A stretch of DNA of 64,000 bases from Halalkalibacter sp. APA_J-10(15) (GCF_023017105.1 NZ_JALKEV010000003.1:124001-188000), one strand, 5' to 3'; positions 18,276-28,463 are shown, counted from the stretch's first letter. Program-made: numbers and translations. Notes: generated by a model from the sequence alone, not told the origin.

Positions 18276-19205
18276 ATGGGGAAGGTAGCGTTTTTGTTTC
18301 CGGGGCAAGGCTCACAATCAGTTGGAATGGGGAAGGATGTAGAGTCTGATTGTTTTTCACGCGCAGACCAAGTTCTCGATTACTCATTGTCAACAATCAT
18401 GTATGAAGGACCTGAAGAAGAGTTGAAGAAAACAGAGCATACTCAACCAGCACTTGTTACAATGAGCGTTGCACTACTGCAAATGATGCAGGAAGAAGGT
18501 TTAATGGCTGATTTCGTTGCCGGTCACAGTCTTGGCGAATACAGTGCTCTAGTTGCAGCAGGAGCGATGAGGTTTGAGGATGCCGTTTATGCTGTGCGTC
18601 AACGGGGATTATTTATGGAGGAAGCTGTACCGAATGGTGAAGGGGCAATGGCCGCTGTATTAGGGTTGGAGCGTGCTACATTAGAAACAATTTGTACGAG
18701 AGCTTATGAGCATAAAGGAATTGTTGAGCTAGCTAATTTAAATTGTCCAGGACAAATCGTCATTTCAGGTTCTGCTGCTGGTGTAAAAGAGGCTAGCAGA
18801 TTAGCGAAAGAAAAAGGAGCACGTCGCGTCTTACCATTGCAAGTAAGCGGGCCATTTCATTCGTCCCTAATGAAACCAGCTGCAAAAAAGCTCGCAACAG
18901 TACTAGCAAAGTTGGACATTCAAGATGCGAACATTTCAGTGATTGCAAATGTGTCTGCATCTCGTGTTGATGATGCCGCAACCATTCGTGAGAACTTGAT
19001 TCAGCAAGTTTATTCGCCTGTTTTATGGGAGGATACGATCCATACGTTATTAGATAATGGAGTTGACACATTTGTTGAAATAGGAAGTGGCAATGTTTTA
19101 ACAGGGCTAGTTCGAAAGGTCAATCGAAAAGTAAAAGCGATCTCTGTACAGTCAAAGGAAGATGTTATGAAAGTAAAGGCGCAATTAGAAGGAGTGAGTG
19201 AATAA
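18276..19205 (+). CDS. fabD: Malonyl-CoA:ACP transacylase
   Basis: Loads malonyl groups onto ACP for chain elongation. 309 residues. FPGQGSQ starts the hydrolase fold near residue 8; the nucleophile serine is in GHSLGE (Ser85), the general-base histidine in SGPFHSSLM near 194, and a small ferredoxin-like insert lies between. I chose ATG 18276 since GGAGAG precedes it and [12 protein letters not shown] is the family N-terminus; the upstream in-frame start 18255 would overlap plsX. The stop overlaps the fabG start by one base (TAATG). Confidence 0.96.
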   Translation: MGKVAFLFPGQGSQSVGMGKDVESDCFSRADQVLDYSLSTIMYEGPEEELKKTEHTQPALVTMSVALLQMMQEEGLMADFVAGHSLGEYSALVAAGAMRFEDAVYAVRQRGLFMEEAVPNGEGAMAAVLGLERATLETICTRAYEHKGIVELANLNCPGQIVISGSAAGVKEASRLAKEKGARRVLPLQVSGPFHSSLMKPAAKKLATVLAKLDIQDANISVIANVSASRVDDAATIRENLIQQVYSPVLWEDTIHTLLDNGVDTFVEIGSGNVLTGLVRKVNRKVKAISVQSKEDVMKVKAQLEGVSE

Positions 19206-19948
19206 TGCTACAAGGTCAAACAGCGATTGTGACAGGCGCTTCTCGTGGGATTGGTCGTGCAACAGCGCTAGAGCTTGGACGTAATGGAGCTAATGTTGTC
19301 GTGAATTACGCAGGTAGTCAAGCAAAAGCAGAAGAGGTTGTTACAGAGATAAAAGGATTTGGAGTTGACGCAATTGCCATTCAAGCAAATGTTGCTGATG
19401 GAGAACAAGTGAAAGCGTTAATGAAGCAAACCGTTGATGCGTTTGGACGCATTGATATTCTTGTGAACAATGCTGGAATTACACGAGATAACCTGCTAAT
19501 GCGTATGAAGGATGACGAATGGGATGATGTGATCAACACGAATTTAAAAGGAGTCTTTCAATGTGCAAAGGCAGTAAGTCGCCAAATGATGAAGCAACGA
19601 TATGGTCGTATTATTAACGTTGCTTCGGTGGTAGCTGTTTTAGGAAACGCCGGTCAAGCGAATTATGTCGCAGCTAAAGCGGGTGTAATCGGGTTAACAA
19701 AGACTCTTGCACGGGAGCTAGCTAACCGTAATATTCATGTAAATGCAGTCGCTCCAGGTTTTATTGAAACGGATATGACAGATGAGCTTGGAGAAGATAT
19801 GAAAGCTCAGTTGTTAAATCAAATTCCACTTGCAACATTAGGTAAGCCGGAAGATATAGCCAATACAATTCGCTTTTTAGCAAGTTCAGATGCGGATTAC
19901 ATGACAGGCCAAACATTACATGTTGATGGCGGAATGGTTATGCCATAA
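19205..19948 (+). CDS. fabG: 3-oxoacyl-ACP reductase
   Basis: NADPH-dependent ketoacyl reduction in fatty acid elongation. 247 residues, classical short-chain dehydrogenase: cofactor motif TGASRGIG near 9-16, NNAGIT near 87, catalytic Ser in NVASV, Tyr154 and Lys158 in YVAAKAG, and the C-terminal [11 protein letters not shown]. Start and stop overlap with fabD indicates coupled translation. All catalytic residues are intact. Confidence 0.96.
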   Translation: MLQGQTAIVTGASRGIGRATALELGRNGANVVVNYAGSQAKAEEVVTEIKGFGVDAIAIQANVADGEQVKALMKQTVDAFGRIDILVNNAGITRDNLLMRMKDDEWDDVINTNLKGVFQCAKAVSRQMMKQRYGRIINVASVVAVLGNAGQANYVAAKAGVIGLTKTLARELANRNIHVNAVAPGFIETDMTDELGEDMKAQLLNQIPLATLGKPEDIANTIRFLASSDADYMTGQTLHVDGGMVMP

Positions 19949-19984
19949 GATTGAATGGTACTCTTTGAGAGGAGGTGAATGAAA

Positions 19985-20218
19985 ATGGCAGATACTTTAT
20001 CACGTATTACGAAGATTGTTGTTGATCGTCTAGGTGTTGAAGAAGCAGAAGTGAAGCCTGAAGCTTCATTTAAAGACGATCTTGGTGCAGATTCATTAGA
20101 TGTTGTAGAGCTTGTTATGGAGCTAGAAGATGAATTTGACCTAGAAATTTCCGACGAAGAAGCGGAGAAAATTTCAACGGTTGCTGATGTCGTTGATTAC
20201 ATAAACAACCGTAATTAA
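19985..20218 (+). CDS. acpP: Acyl carrier protein
   Basis: Carries growing acyl chains on a 4'-phosphopantetheine arm. 77 acidic residues; the attachment serine is Ser37 in [20 protein letters not shown] 19985 is preferred over ATG 19979 because GGAGGTGA then has normal spacing and the protein begins [16 protein letters not shown], as in other Bacillus ACPs. It lies 36 bases after fabG and before rnc. Confidence 0.97.
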   Translation: MADTLSRITKIVVDRLGVEEAEVKPEASFKDDLGADSLDVVELVMELEDEFDLEISDEEAEKISTVADVVDYINNRN

Positions 20219-20232
20219 TAGGAAGACAAGGT

Positions 20233-20262
20233 GTTTCTCCTTTCATATTAGAAAGGAGAAAC
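20233..20262 (+). terminator. Hairpin between acpP and rnc
   Basis: GTTTCTCCTTTC (20233-20244) pairs perfectly with GAAAGGAGAAAC (20251-20262) around ATATTA. No proper T run follows, so it may be a partial terminator, an RNase III site or a stabiliser of the abundant acpP transcript. Confidence 0.55.
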
Positions 20263-20314
20263 CCTAGTATTTCCACCTTATTAGAAGATGTAAAAAGACG
20301 GAGGTGGTTTATGA

Positions 20315-21106
20315 ATGCCACAATCTTCAAGACCTTCAAAACGTGCTAGGTACCAGCATGATCGTAGACGTGCACCTCGTAAAATGGTGCTTTCAAAAGA
20401 TCAAAAGCAAAAGTTTGATGAGTTAATGGAGAGATTGCAATTACATTTTGATAATCGTAAATTATTAATTCAAGCCTTTACCCATTCATCCTATGTGAAT
20501 GAGCATCGTATTTTTTCTTGTCAAGATAATGAACGTTTAGAATTTCTCGGTGATGCTGTACTTGAACTGTCTGTTTCTCAATTTTTATTTAAACAATTCA
20601 ATACGATGAGTGAGGGAGATATGACAAAGCTTCGTGCCTCTATTGTATGTGAGCCTTCCCTAGCTTTATTTGCCCAAGAGTTAAAATTTGGAGAGATGGT
20701 ATTGTTAGGAAAGGGCGAGGAAATGACAGGTGGAAGAGCAAGACCGGCTTTATTAGCCGATGTATTTGAAGCGTTTATTGGTGCTCTTTACCTTGATCAA
20801 GGACTTGATACGGTATTAGAATTTCTAAATCAGACTATTTATCCTAAGATAAACGATGGTGCTTTTTCTCATATGATGGATTTTAAAAGTCAGCTTCAAG
20901 AATTTATTCAACGTGATAACCTCGGTTTAATCCAATATTTAATCGTTCAGGAACGTGGGCCTGCCCATAATCGTGAATTTGTATCAGAAGTCCAGTTAAA
21001 TGGGGAAACTATTGGAGTCGGTACAGGGCGCTCAAAGAAAGAAGCTGAACAACATGCGGCTCAGCAAGCACTTATGAATGTAAATGAAAAAGAAAAGTTA
21101 AAATAA
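20315..21106 (+). CDS. rnc: Ribonuclease III
   Basis: Double-strand-specific endonuclease for rRNA maturation and antisense RNA decay. 263 residues. A basic N-terminal extension (1-25, rich in Arg and Lys) precedes the catalytic domain, whose signature [13 protein letters not shown] starts near 72; the second acidic site is in [15 protein letters not shown] double-stranded-RNA-binding domain occupies about 185-258 with [24 protein letters not shown] stands before ATG 20315. Confidence 0.96.
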   Translation: MPQSSRPSKRARYQHDRRRAPRKMVLSKDQKQKFDELMERLQLHFDNRKLLIQAFTHSSYVNEHRIFSCQDNERLEFLGDAVLELSVSQFLFKQFNTMSEGDMTKLRASIVCEPSLALFAQELKFGEMVLLGKGEEMTGGRARPALLADVFEAFIGALYLDQGLDTVLEFLNQTIYPKINDGAFSHMMDFKSQLQEFIQRDNLGLIQYLIVQERGPAHNREFVSEVQLNGETIGVGTGRSKKEAEQHAAQQALMNVNEKEKLK

Positions 21107-21113
21107 TTTCGCA

Positions 21114-21157
21114 TAGTAAAAGAGTCGCTACTTCTTTAGAAAGCGACTCTTTTACTA
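21114..21157. terminator. Bidirectional terminator between rnc and the DUF1128 gene
   Basis: TAGTAAAAGAGTCGCT (21114-21129) pairs perfectly with AGCGACTCTTTTACTA (21142-21157). The AAAA/TTTT within the arms act as T tracts in either direction, suiting two convergent genes. Confidence 0.75.
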
Positions 21158-21169
21158 ATAGGGGATCGG

Positions 21170-21391
21170 TTATTTTCGTAGTTGGCCTAATTCGGTAACA
21201 ATTGCATCCAATTCACTTACTGAAAAGCTAGACTGTTTTTTGACATGCTCGTAAATATCACGTAAATCGTCATATTGCTCGGTGTCGAAGTTCTTTGAAT
21301 TTAACGCGCTAGCATTTACAATTTGTAGCTTGTCTTTAATAGAGTCAAGCATATATTCAATGTTTTCTCTCGATTGAGTATCTAAATTCAT
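21170..21391 (-). CDS. DUF1128 / UPF0435 family protein (YfkK-like)
   Basis: Small conserved Bacillaceae protein of unknown function. 73 residues from the reverse-strand ATG at 21391, which has GGAGTGAGATC just upstream; a longer frame to 21421 adds 10 residues without an SD. Sequence resembles YfkK: SRENIEYMLDSIKDKLQIVNASAL, FDTEQYDDLRDIYEHV and a C-terminal FSVSELDAIVTELGQLRK. Mostly helical and acidic by composition, with no membrane segment. It interrupts the otherwise co-directional rnc-smc order and is flanked by hairpins on both sides, suggesting local insertion. Confidence 0.82.
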   Translation of the reverse strand: MNLDTQSRENIEYMLDSIKDKLQIVNASALNSKNFDTEQYDDLRDIYEHVKKQSSFSVSELDAIVTELGQLRK

Positions 21392-21612
21392 GATCTCACT
21401 CCTTATTTCTAGTGATTTCATCGTACCATAGCCACATCACTTTGTCCTCTTTAAACCCAATTTACATTGAAAAAGAAGCAATAACAAATTCGAATGACTT
21501 GTTTCACTTGACGTTAAATGTCTATATGTGGCTTCATTCACTACGTGTCCTGTGGCGAGAATACGACTCACTACAGGACTTTAAAAGATGTAGCGACTAC
21601 ACTCATTACTTC

Positions 21613-21656
21613 GAGGTTATTCAAAAAGGGAAAAAGCGCCCATTTTGAACAACCTC
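21613..21656. repeat. Hairpin of repeat type GAGGTTrTTCAAAA upstream of smc
   Basis: GAGGTTATTCAAAAAGGG (21613-21630) pairs with CCCATTTTGAACAACCTC (21639-21656), two mismatches in 18. The arms look like ends of small mobile or intergenic repeats in Bacillaceae. The 334-base gap 21392-21725 also contains GTCCTGT/ACAGGAC (about 21548-21576). I see no tRNA, no credible gene, and no convincing smc promoter there. Confidence 0.5.
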
Positions 21657-21725
21657 TATATGTCAATTCTTTTGTTAATATGATAAAATTATTTAGTTGT
21701 TATACATAGTTAGGAGGAGAAGACT

Positions 21726-24700
21726 ATGTTCCTCAAACGACTAGAGGTCGTCGGATTTAAATCATTTGCCGAAAAAATTAATATTGATTTTGTTCCAGGT
21801 GTAACGGCAGTCGTTGGACCAAATGGGAGTGGAAAAAGTAATATTTCAGATAGTATACGCTGGGTTCTTGGTGAACAATCGGCAAAGTCATTAAGAGGAG
21901 CAAAAATGGAGGATATCATTTTTGCTGGAAGTGATAGTCGTAAACCACTAAACTATGCTGAAGTGAGCTTAATTTTAGACAATGAGGATCAATACATAGC
22001 GATCGATTATAGTGAAGTCAGTGTAACGAGGCGTGTTTATCGGTCTGGTGATAGTGAGTATTTTATTAACAAGCAACTCTGTCGATTAAAAGATATTGTT
22101 GATTTGTTCCTTGATTCTGGACTTGGAAAGGAAGCCTATTCAATCATTGGTCAAGGGAAAATAGAAGAAATTTTAAGTAATAAGCCTGAAGATCGTCGTG
22201 TCATTTTTGAAGAAGCCGCCGGCGTTTTGAAATACAAAACGAGAAAAGTCAAAGCCGAGAAACGTTTAACCGAGACACAAGATAATTTACTTCGTGTGGA
22301 AGATATACTTAATGAGCTCGAGTCGCAAGTGGAGCCACTAAAGGAACAAGCCTCACTTGCTAAGGAATATTTAGCGATTAAAGAGGAATTAAAAGAAATA
22401 GATATTGCCTTAATGGTTTTTGAAATTGAGCAATTACATGAGAATTGGTTATTGAAAAAAGAACAACTGGCGACACATACGGAGAAGCTTCAACATCTAA
22501 ATGAAGAACTGATTGATTTAGAAGAGCAGCGTCTTGCGATACGTGAGAATCTAAGTAATATGAGTCAACGTCTATCTAATATGCAGGATGAACTCCTTCA
22601 TTCTAGTGAAGAGTTAGAGAAGAATGAAGGTCGTAAAGAAGTATTAAAAGAACGACGGAAAAATGCATCACAACATAAAGAGCAATTAGAGAAATCGATT
22701 GCTGAAAAGAAAGACCAATTAGAGTCAACTCAAAAGAAGTTCGAAGAAGAGCAGAAGAAAGAGCAAGAAATTCGTAACCGCTTAAATGAATTTAAGCGAA
22801 ATGTTTCAGAAAAGGAGCAGCTTGCTAATCGCTCTGCAACAGATTTAGAAGATGAAATGGATCAATTAAAATCAGACTATATTGAAGTTTTGAATGAGCA
22901 AGCTAGTATTCGTAATGAAAAACGTTACTTAGAAGAACAAATTGATCATCAAAAAAAGAAGCAACAACGTTTGTTAACAGAAAATGAAGATATTGTTCAA
23001 GTTCATCAAAAGTGGTTGAAAGAGCTTGAGGAAGCTAAGCAGAAAGAATCGATTACGCAACGAGAGTTGGAAAGAATTACGGACGAATATCGGCGAATTT
23101 CGAGTCAAGCTGAAAAGCAGGAGTTGATGTATCAACAGAAGGAATCAAAGCTGTACGAAACCTTTCAGCTTCAGCAAAAGCTCCAATCACGTGCAGATGT
23201 ATTGGAGGAAATGCAATCGGACTTTTCTGGGTTTTTTCATGGTGTTAAGGAAATCCTAAAGGAACGAAATGGTAAATTGACAGGGATTCTCGGTGCTGTT
23301 GCTGAGTTATTACGTGTACCAAAGCAATATGAAACGGCGATCGAAATTGCATTAGGTGGAGCAACACAGCATATTGTTGTGGATAGTGAGGCGAACGCAC
23401 GAAAGGCGATTCAATATTTAAAACTGAATCGAATTGGACGAGCGACATTTTTACCTTTACCTGTATTAAAGGCAAGGACGATACCGGCAGCCCAAGTACA
23501 GGCTTTGAGTGAACATTTAGGTTTTTTAGGTGTTGCAGCGAGCTTAATACGTTCGGATGAGCGATATCGACCTGTATTAGAGCATCTGCTCGGTAATGTT
23601 ATTATTGCTGAAGATTTACAGGCTGCTAATGAGTTAGCCAAGAGGGTTGGACATCGCTTTCGCGTCGTGACATTAGAAGGAGATGTTGTTAATACAGGTG
23701 GTTCGATGACCGGAGGGGCGGTGAAACAAAAGCAAACCCCACTTCTTGGTCGTAAACGAGAACTAGAAGATTTACAGAATAAGCTCTCCAATCTAAAGGA
23801 AGTAGCCGATTCATTAGAACAGGAAGTGAAGGAGTTAAAAAGTGTTTCTCAACAATTAATGGAGAAGAGAGAATCATTAAGAGGAAGCGGAGAGAACATT
23901 AGGCAAGAATGGCAGGAGATGAAATCTTACGTTACAGTCATTGAGCGTGAGCTAGAATTGACGAAAGACCAATTCACACGCTTCGATCGAGAAAAAGATA
24001 GCTTTACGAATGAGATTAGTCAAATGACTGAACGGATTCAAACGTTAGACTCAACCTATGATGTTATGGTAGATAGAGGTCAGCAATTAGAACAAAGGGT
24101 AAAAACATTAGAGCAAAAACAAAAAGAACAAAAAGAATCTGAGGAAACATTACAAGAACAATTAACGACTGGAAAAATTGAACTTGCGCGTATAAAAGAA
24201 CAATACCAAGCGATTTCTTCGCAAGTCGATTATTGGGGGACGATGAAAGAACAATTTGAGAGTGAATATCGTGACCTTAATGATCAATATAAAGATTTAG
24301 TTCTTGAAATGTCTGACCGTACAAATGGTGAAGATCATATTAATGAAATGATTAGTGAAAGTAGGTTGAAAAAGCAAGAATTAACCGTACACATTACATC
24401 ATTACGAGAAGAAAGAGAACAGCAAGAGCAGCTTTTAATAGAAGTTGAACAAACGCAAAAGGAAAAGCAACAATTACAGTCTGCTGTTAGCAATGAGTGT
24501 ACGTCGATTGAAGTGAAGGTTAATCGAATGGATGTCGATCTAGATAATCGCTTATCTTCTATACAGGAGGAATATGAGCTTTCCTTTGAAGCTGCGCAAC
24601 AAACTTATCAGCTCACGATCGATGCCAATGAAGCGAAGACGAAGGTAAGGCTAATGAAGCGTTCTATTGATGAATTAGGTACAGTGAACATTGGTGCAAT

Positions 24701-25292
24701 TGAGGAATATGACCGTGTGAGTGAGCGCTTTGATTTTCTCACGACACAGCAAAACGATTTACAAGAAGCTAAAGAGACGCTGCATGGGGTTATTACTGAA
24801 ATGGATCAAGAAATGACTAAACGATTTTACGATACGTATGTTCATATTCGCTCACATTTTCAAGTCATATACAAAAAGTTATTTGGTGGTGGGGAAGCCG
24901 ATTTAGTTCTAACTGAGCCAGAAAATCTGCTTGATACAGGTGTTGAAATTATGGCACGACCACCAGGGAAAAAAATGCAAAACTTAGGTTTGCTTTCTGG
25001 TGGAGAACGTTCATTGACAGCGATCGCATTACTTTTTGCGATATTACGTGTACGGCCTGTTCCGTTTTGTGTTCTTGATGAAGTAGAAGCAGCATTAGAT
25101 GAAGCAAATGTAAGTAGATTTGCACAATTTTTAAAAGAGTTTAGTGAAGCGACTCAATTTATTGTCATTACACATCGAAGTGGGACAATGGAAGAAGCAG
25201 ATGTTCTCTATGGTGTTACAATGGAAGAGTCAGGTGTTTCAAAGCTCGTTTCTGTCCGTTTGGAAGAAACGAAAGAATTAATAGAAAGTTAG
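21726..25292 (+). CDS. smc: Chromosome segregation ATPase SMC
   Basis: Forms the ring-shaped condensin with ScpA and ScpB that compacts and resolves the chromosome. 1188 residues, typical length. N-terminal head with Walker A GPNGSGKSN near 31-39; long coiled coil; hinge about 500-660 (GILGAVAEL, GRATFLPL, TGGSMTGGA); returning coiled coil; C-terminal head with signature LSGGERSLTAIALL near 1088 and Walker B VLDEVEAALDEANV with Asp near 1118. TAGGAGGAGA precedes the ATG. ftsY follows after 10 bases, as in B. subtilis. Confidence 0.97.
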   Translation: MFLKRLEVVGFKSFAEKINIDFVPGVTAVVGPNGSGKSNISDSIRWVLGEQSAKSLRGAKMEDIIFAGSDSRKPLNYAEVSLILDNEDQYIAIDYSEVSVTRRVYRSGDSEYFINKQLCRLKDIVDLFLDSGLGKEAYSIIGQGKIEEILSNKPEDRRVIFEEAAGVLKYKTRKVKAEKRLTETQDNLLRVEDILNELESQVEPLKEQASLAKEYLAIKEELKEIDIALMVFEIEQLHENWLLKKEQLATHTEKLQHLNEELIDLEEQRLAIRENLSNMSQRLSNMQDELLHSSEELEKNEGRKEVLKERRKNASQHKEQLEKSIAEKKDQLESTQKKFEEEQKKEQEIRNRLNEFKRNVSEKEQLANRSATDLEDEMDQLKSDYIEVLNEQASIRNEKRYLEEQIDHQKKKQQRLLTENEDIVQVHQKWLKELEEAKQKESITQRELERITDEYRRISSQAEKQELMYQQKESKLYETFQLQQKLQSRADVLEEMQSDFSGFFHGVKEILKERNGKLTGILGAVAELLRVPKQYETAIEIALGGATQHIVVDSEANARKAIQYLKLNRIGRATFLPLPVLKARTIPAAQVQALSEHLGFLGVAASLIRSDERYRPVLEHLLGNVIIAEDLQAANELAKRVGHRFRVVTLEGDVVNTGGSMTGGAVKQKQTPLLGRKRELEDLQNKLSNLKEVADSLEQEVKELKSVSQQLMEKRESLRGSGENIRQEWQEMKSYVTVIERELELTKDQFTRFDREKDSFTNEISQMTERIQTLDSTYDVMVDRGQQLEQRVKTLEQKQKEQKESEETLQEQLTTGKIELARIKEQYQAISSQVDYWGTMKEQFESEYRDLNDQYKDLVLEMSDRTNGEDHINEMISESRLKKQELTVHITSLREEREQQEQLLIEVEQTQKEKQQLQSAVSNECTSIEVKVNRMDVDLDNRLSSIQEEYELSFEAAQQTYQLTIDANEAKTKVRLMKRSIDELGTVNIGAIEEYDRVSERFDFLTTQQNDLQEAKETLHGVITEMDQEMTKRFYDTYVHIRSHFQVIYKKLFGGGEADLVLTEPENLLDTGVEIMARPPGKKMQNLGLLSGGERSLTAIALLFAILRVRPVPFCVLDEVEAALDEANVSRFAQFLKEFSEATQFIVITHRSGTMEEADVLYGVTMEESGVSKLVSVRLEETKELIES

Positions 25293-25302
25293 GTGTGAGC
25301 AC

Positions 25303-26295
25303 ATGAGTTTCTTTAAAAAACTGAAAGAGAAAATAACAAATCAAACGGTAGACGTGACAGATAAGTTTAAAGAAGGATTAGAAAAGACAAGAGAATCGGT
25401 CGTCGGTAAAATGAATGAGCTTGTATCACGCTATCGCAAAGTAGATGAAGAGTTCTTTGAGGAGTTAGAAGAGATCTTAATTGAGTCAGATGTTGGTGTT
25501 ACAACAGTGATGGAATTAATTGATGAGATCAAGGACGAGGTTAGACTTCAAAATATTAAAGATACAAAGGATATTCAACCGGTTATTTCAGAAAAGCTTG
25601 CAGGTTTATTGGAGAAGCAAGATGAAACGACATTACAATTAAATGAAAATGGTATGAGTGTCATCCTCTTTGTTGGAGTAAACGGTGTCGGTAAAACGAC
25701 AACGATTGGGAAGCTAGCGAATCAACTGAAAGCAGAAGGGAAATCAGTTTTGCTTGCCGCGGGTGATACTTTTAGAGCTGGAGCAATTGAACAGCTTGAA
25801 GTATGGGGGGAGCGAGTAGGTGTTGATGTTATAAAGCAGCAGGAAGGATCTGATCCAGCTGCTGTCATGTATGATGCTCTACAAGCGGCAAAGGCAAGGA
25901 ATATGGATGTCTTACTTTGTGATACTGCTGGAAGATTACAAAATAAAGTGAATTTAATGAACGAACTGGCAAAGGTCAAACGTGTGATCGAAAGAGAGGT
26001 TCCTGGCGCGCCTCATGAAGTGCTACTCGTATTGGATGCGACAACAGGTCAGAATGCTCTTTCACAGGCTAAATCGTTCAGTTCGGCAACGAATGTATCA
26101 GGTATTGTTTTAACGAAGCTTGATGGTACAGCAAAAGGTGGAATTGTATTAGCGATCCGGCATGAGCTGGATATTCCAGTGAAGTTTGTAGGTTTAGGTG
26201 AAAAGGTTGACGATCTGCAAGCTTTTAATGCTGAACAGTTTGTATATGGTCTGTTTAAAGAAGCCATTGAAGAGGAGGAACAGAAGGAGCATTAG
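25303..26295 (+). CDS. ftsY: Signal recognition particle receptor FtsY
   Basis: SRP-type GTPase that docks the Ffh-nascent chain complex at the membrane. 330 residues, lacking the long acidic A domain of enterobacterial FtsY; the N-terminus is a short basic-amphipathic helix (MSFFKKLKEKITNQT), typical of Bacillus. NG domain: P-loop GVNGVGKTTTIGKLA near 125, DTAGR near 209, TKLDGTAKGG near 268. It follows smc and lies one gene before ffh. Confidence 0.97.
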   Translation: MSFFKKLKEKITNQTVDVTDKFKEGLEKTRESVVGKMNELVSRYRKVDEEFFEELEEILIESDVGVTTVMELIDEIKDEVRLQNIKDTKDIQPVISEKLAGLLEKQDETTLQLNENGMSVILFVGVNGVGKTTTIGKLANQLKAEGKSVLLAAGDTFRAGAIEQLEVWGERVGVDVIKQQEGSDPAAVMYDALQAAKARNMDVLLCDTAGRLQNKVNLMNELAKVKRVIEREVPGAPHEVLLVLDATTGQNALSQAKSFSSATNVSGIVLTKLDGTAKGGIVLAIRHELDIPVKFVGLGEKVDDLQAFNAEQFVYGLFKEAIEEEEQKEH

Positions 26296-26314
26296 TACTT
26301 GTTAAGAAAAAAAC

Positions 26315-26343
26315 TTGACACATACTTTTCATTCGTGTAAGAT
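26315..26343 (+). promoter_or_regulatory. Sigma-A promoter of ylxM-ffh
   Basis: Perfect -35 TTGACA (26315-26320), a 17-base spacer and TAAGAT (26338-26343) lie in the 90-base ftsY-ylxM gap, 42 bases before the start codon. This separates ylxM-ffh-rpsP from the smc-ftsY transcript. Confidence 0.75.
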
Positions 26344-26385
26344 AATGATTCGTAAAGGGAAATCACTTAACAAGGGGTTGATGAT

Positions 26386-26715
26386 GTGTTAGATAAGACG
26401 CTCCGAATGAACTATTTGTTTGATTTTTATCAGTCGTTACTAACACAGAAGCAACGTAAGTATATGTCACTTTACTACCTAGATGATTTCTCTTTAGGTG
26501 AAATTGCTGAAGAATTTGACGTTAGTCGCCAAGCTGTTTACGATAATATTAAAAGAACAGAAGTGATGCTTGAAGGATATGAGGATAAGCTTAAGCTATT
26601 GTTCAAATTTGAGCAACGTACAGATCTTATGGCGAAGTTACGAACAACGATTCAACAAAATGCGACTCCTGAAGAGACTCTGTCACTGCTTGACTCTCTT
26701 GAGAAATTAGACTAG
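26386..26715 (+). CDS. ylxM: YlxM/p13-family helix-turn-helix protein
   Basis: Small SRP-associated protein; the family is thought to tune Ffh/FtsY function. 109 residues, GTG start with AAGGGG eight bases upstream. Nearly invariant [33 protein letters not shown] and the helix-turn-helix [14 protein letters not shown] are visible, similar to a sigma-70 region 4 fold. The C-terminus is variable and acidic. It precedes ffh by 11 bases, the usual arrangement. Confidence 0.93.
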   Translation: MLDKTLRMNYLFDFYQSLLTQKQRKYMSLYYLDDFSLGEIAEEFDVSRQAVYDNIKRTEVMLEGYEDKLKLLFKFEQRTDLMAKLRTTIQQNATPEETLSLLDSLEKLD

Positions 26716-26726
26716 GAGGCGACAAC

Positions 26727-28082
26727 ATGGCATTTGAAGGTTTAGCGGAGCGATTGCAAGGAACGTTAACGAAAATACGCGGTAAAGGAAAAGTTAGTGA
26801 ACAAGACGTTAAAGAAATGATGCGTGAAGTTCGCTTAGCCTTGCTAGAAGCGGATGTTAACTTTAAAGTAGTAAAGCAATTCATAGCAAGTGTACGTGAG
26901 AAAGCACTTGGACAAGAAGTGATGAAGAGCTTAACGCCAGGACAGCAAGTCATTAAGGTTGTAAACGAAGAATTAACAGCGTTGATGGGGGGAGAACAGA
27001 GTAAGATTGCTGTTTCACCAAAATCCCCGACAGTTGTGATGATGGTTGGCTTACAAGGTGCTGGTAAGACAACAACGACAGCTAAATTAGCGAACCATTT
27101 ACGTAAAAATCATAACCGTAAGCCATTATTAGTTGCTGCTGATATTTATCGCCCGGCAGCGATTAAACAGCTAGAGACGTTAGGAAAGCAGCTAAATATG
27201 CCTGTGTTCAACCTAGGCGATCAAGTTAGTCCTGTTGAGATTGCCAAACAAGCCATTGATAAAGCAAAGGAAGATCATCATGATTATGTCATCATTGATA
27301 CAGCTGGTCGCTTGCACGTAGATGAAGAGTTAATGCAAGAATTGCAGCAAGTAAAAGAGGTAGCTAGTCCTGATGAGATTCTACTTGTTGTTGATGCAAT
27401 GACAGGGCAAGATGCGGTTAATGTAGCTGAGAGCTTTAATGAACAATTGGATGTGACTGGAGTAGTGTTAACCAAATTGGACGGTGACACTCGTGGAGGA
27501 GCAGCGATTTCTGTTAAGGCTGTTACGAACACACCAATTAAATTTGCAGGTATGGGTGAGAAAATCGATCAGCTTGAAGCGTTCCACCCTGAGCGTATGG
27601 CTTCTCGTATTCTTGGCATGGGAGATGTCCTTTCACTTATTGAAAAGGCTCAAACAAATATTGATGAAGACAAGGCAAAGCAGCTTGAAAAGAAAATGAG
27701 AACGATGGATTTTACGTTCGAAGACTTTCTCGAGCAACTAGATCAGGTGCGTAATATGGGGCCATTAGATGAACTTCTCAATATGATGCCTGGTATGAAC
27801 AAAAAGGGCATGAAGGATTTACAAGTGGATGAAAAGCAAATTGGTAAAGTTGAAGCAATCGTTCGTTCAATGACGACAAAGGAAAAACAAGAGCCATCCA
27901 TCATGAATGCAAGTAGAAAGAGACGAATTGCTAAAGGAAGTGGAACATCGATTCAAGATGTGAACCGACTTTTGAAACAGTTCGAGGATATGAAGAAAAT
28001 GATGAAGCAAATGACCAATATGTCTTCAGGCAAAGGGAAGAAAAAAGGCAAAGGTCTTGGTGGATTCAAGTTACCTTTTTAG
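26727..28082 (+). CDS. ffh: Signal recognition particle protein Ffh (SRP54)
   Basis: Binds signal peptides and the 4.5S/6S SRP RNA for co-translational targeting. 451 residues. N domain about 1-95; G domain with GLQGAGKTTTTAKLA near 107, DTAGRLHVD near 190, TKLDGDTRGG near 248; methionine-rich M domain from about 300, with MMPGMNKKG, the RNA-binding SRKRRIAKGSGTS and a basic GKGKKKGKG tail. Promoter and SD (GGAGG) are clear. Confidence 0.97.
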   Translation: MAFEGLAERLQGTLTKIRGKGKVSEQDVKEMMREVRLALLEADVNFKVVKQFIASVREKALGQEVMKSLTPGQQVIKVVNEELTALMGGEQSKIAVSPKSPTVVMMVGLQGAGKTTTTAKLANHLRKNHNRKPLLVAADIYRPAAIKQLETLGKQLNMPVFNLGDQVSPVEIAKQAIDKAKEDHHDYVIIDTAGRLHVDEELMQELQQVKEVASPDEILLVVDAMTGQDAVNVAESFNEQLDVTGVVLTKLDGDTRGGAAISVKAVTNTPIKFAGMGEKIDQLEAFHPERMASRILGMGDVLSLIEKAQTNIDEDKAKQLEKKMRTMDFTFEDFLEQLDQVRNMGPLDELLNMMPGMNKKGMKDLQVDEKQIGKVEAIVRSMTTKEKQEPSIMNASRKRRIAKGSGTSIQDVNRLLKQFEDMKKMMKQMTNMSSGKGKKKGKGLGGFKLPF

Positions 28083-28169
28083 TGAAATCCTTTTTTATCA
28101 TGTACGGTGGTATGTGATAAAAATTGATCATATATTATAATTTAAAATTTTAGTGGAGGTGTTTAACGA

Positions 28170-28442
28170 ATGGCAGTAAAAATTCGTTTAAAGCGCATGG
28201 GTTCAAAAAAGGCCCCATTTTATCGTGTAGTAGTAGCAGATTCTCGTTCACCACGTGATGGACGTTTCATTGAAGAAATTGGAACGTATAATCCATTAAC
28301 TCAGCCAGCGAAGGTTGATCTAGAAGAGGAAAAAGCACTTGAATGGATGTTAAAAGGTGCAAAGCCTTCTGATACAGTGCGTAACCTGTTTTCAAATGCT
28401 GGTTTAATGGAAAAGCTTCACAATGCAAAAAATCAAAAGTAA
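28170..28442 (+). CDS. rpsP: 30S ribosomal protein S16
   Basis: Small-subunit assembly protein of 90 residues, beginning [20 protein letters not shown] and containing [23 protein letters not shown] precedes the ATG. A TATAAT at 28136-28141 lies nearby but with a weak -35 (28113-28118), so it may have a minor promoter of its own besides the ylxM-ffh one. An imperfect hairpin (TTTTATCA/TGATAAAA, about 28092-28121) lies just before it. Confidence 0.97.
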   Translation: MAVKIRLKRMGSKKAPFYRVVVADSRSPRDGRFIEEIGTYNPLTQPAKVDLEEEKALEWMLKGAKPSDTVRNLFSNAGLMEKLHNAKNQK

Positions 28443-28463
28443 TTCTTCGAAAAGGAGAATCTA

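Noticed and set aside
21412-21648. 78-codon and 63-codon forward frames between the DUF1128 gene and smc
   Set aside because: No SD, they run through the repeat hairpin and overlap the upstream region of the reverse gene; composition is not protein-like.
23411-23791. 126-codon reverse frame inside smc
   Set aside because: Lies within the conserved hinge of SMC on the other strand; codon-pattern shadow.
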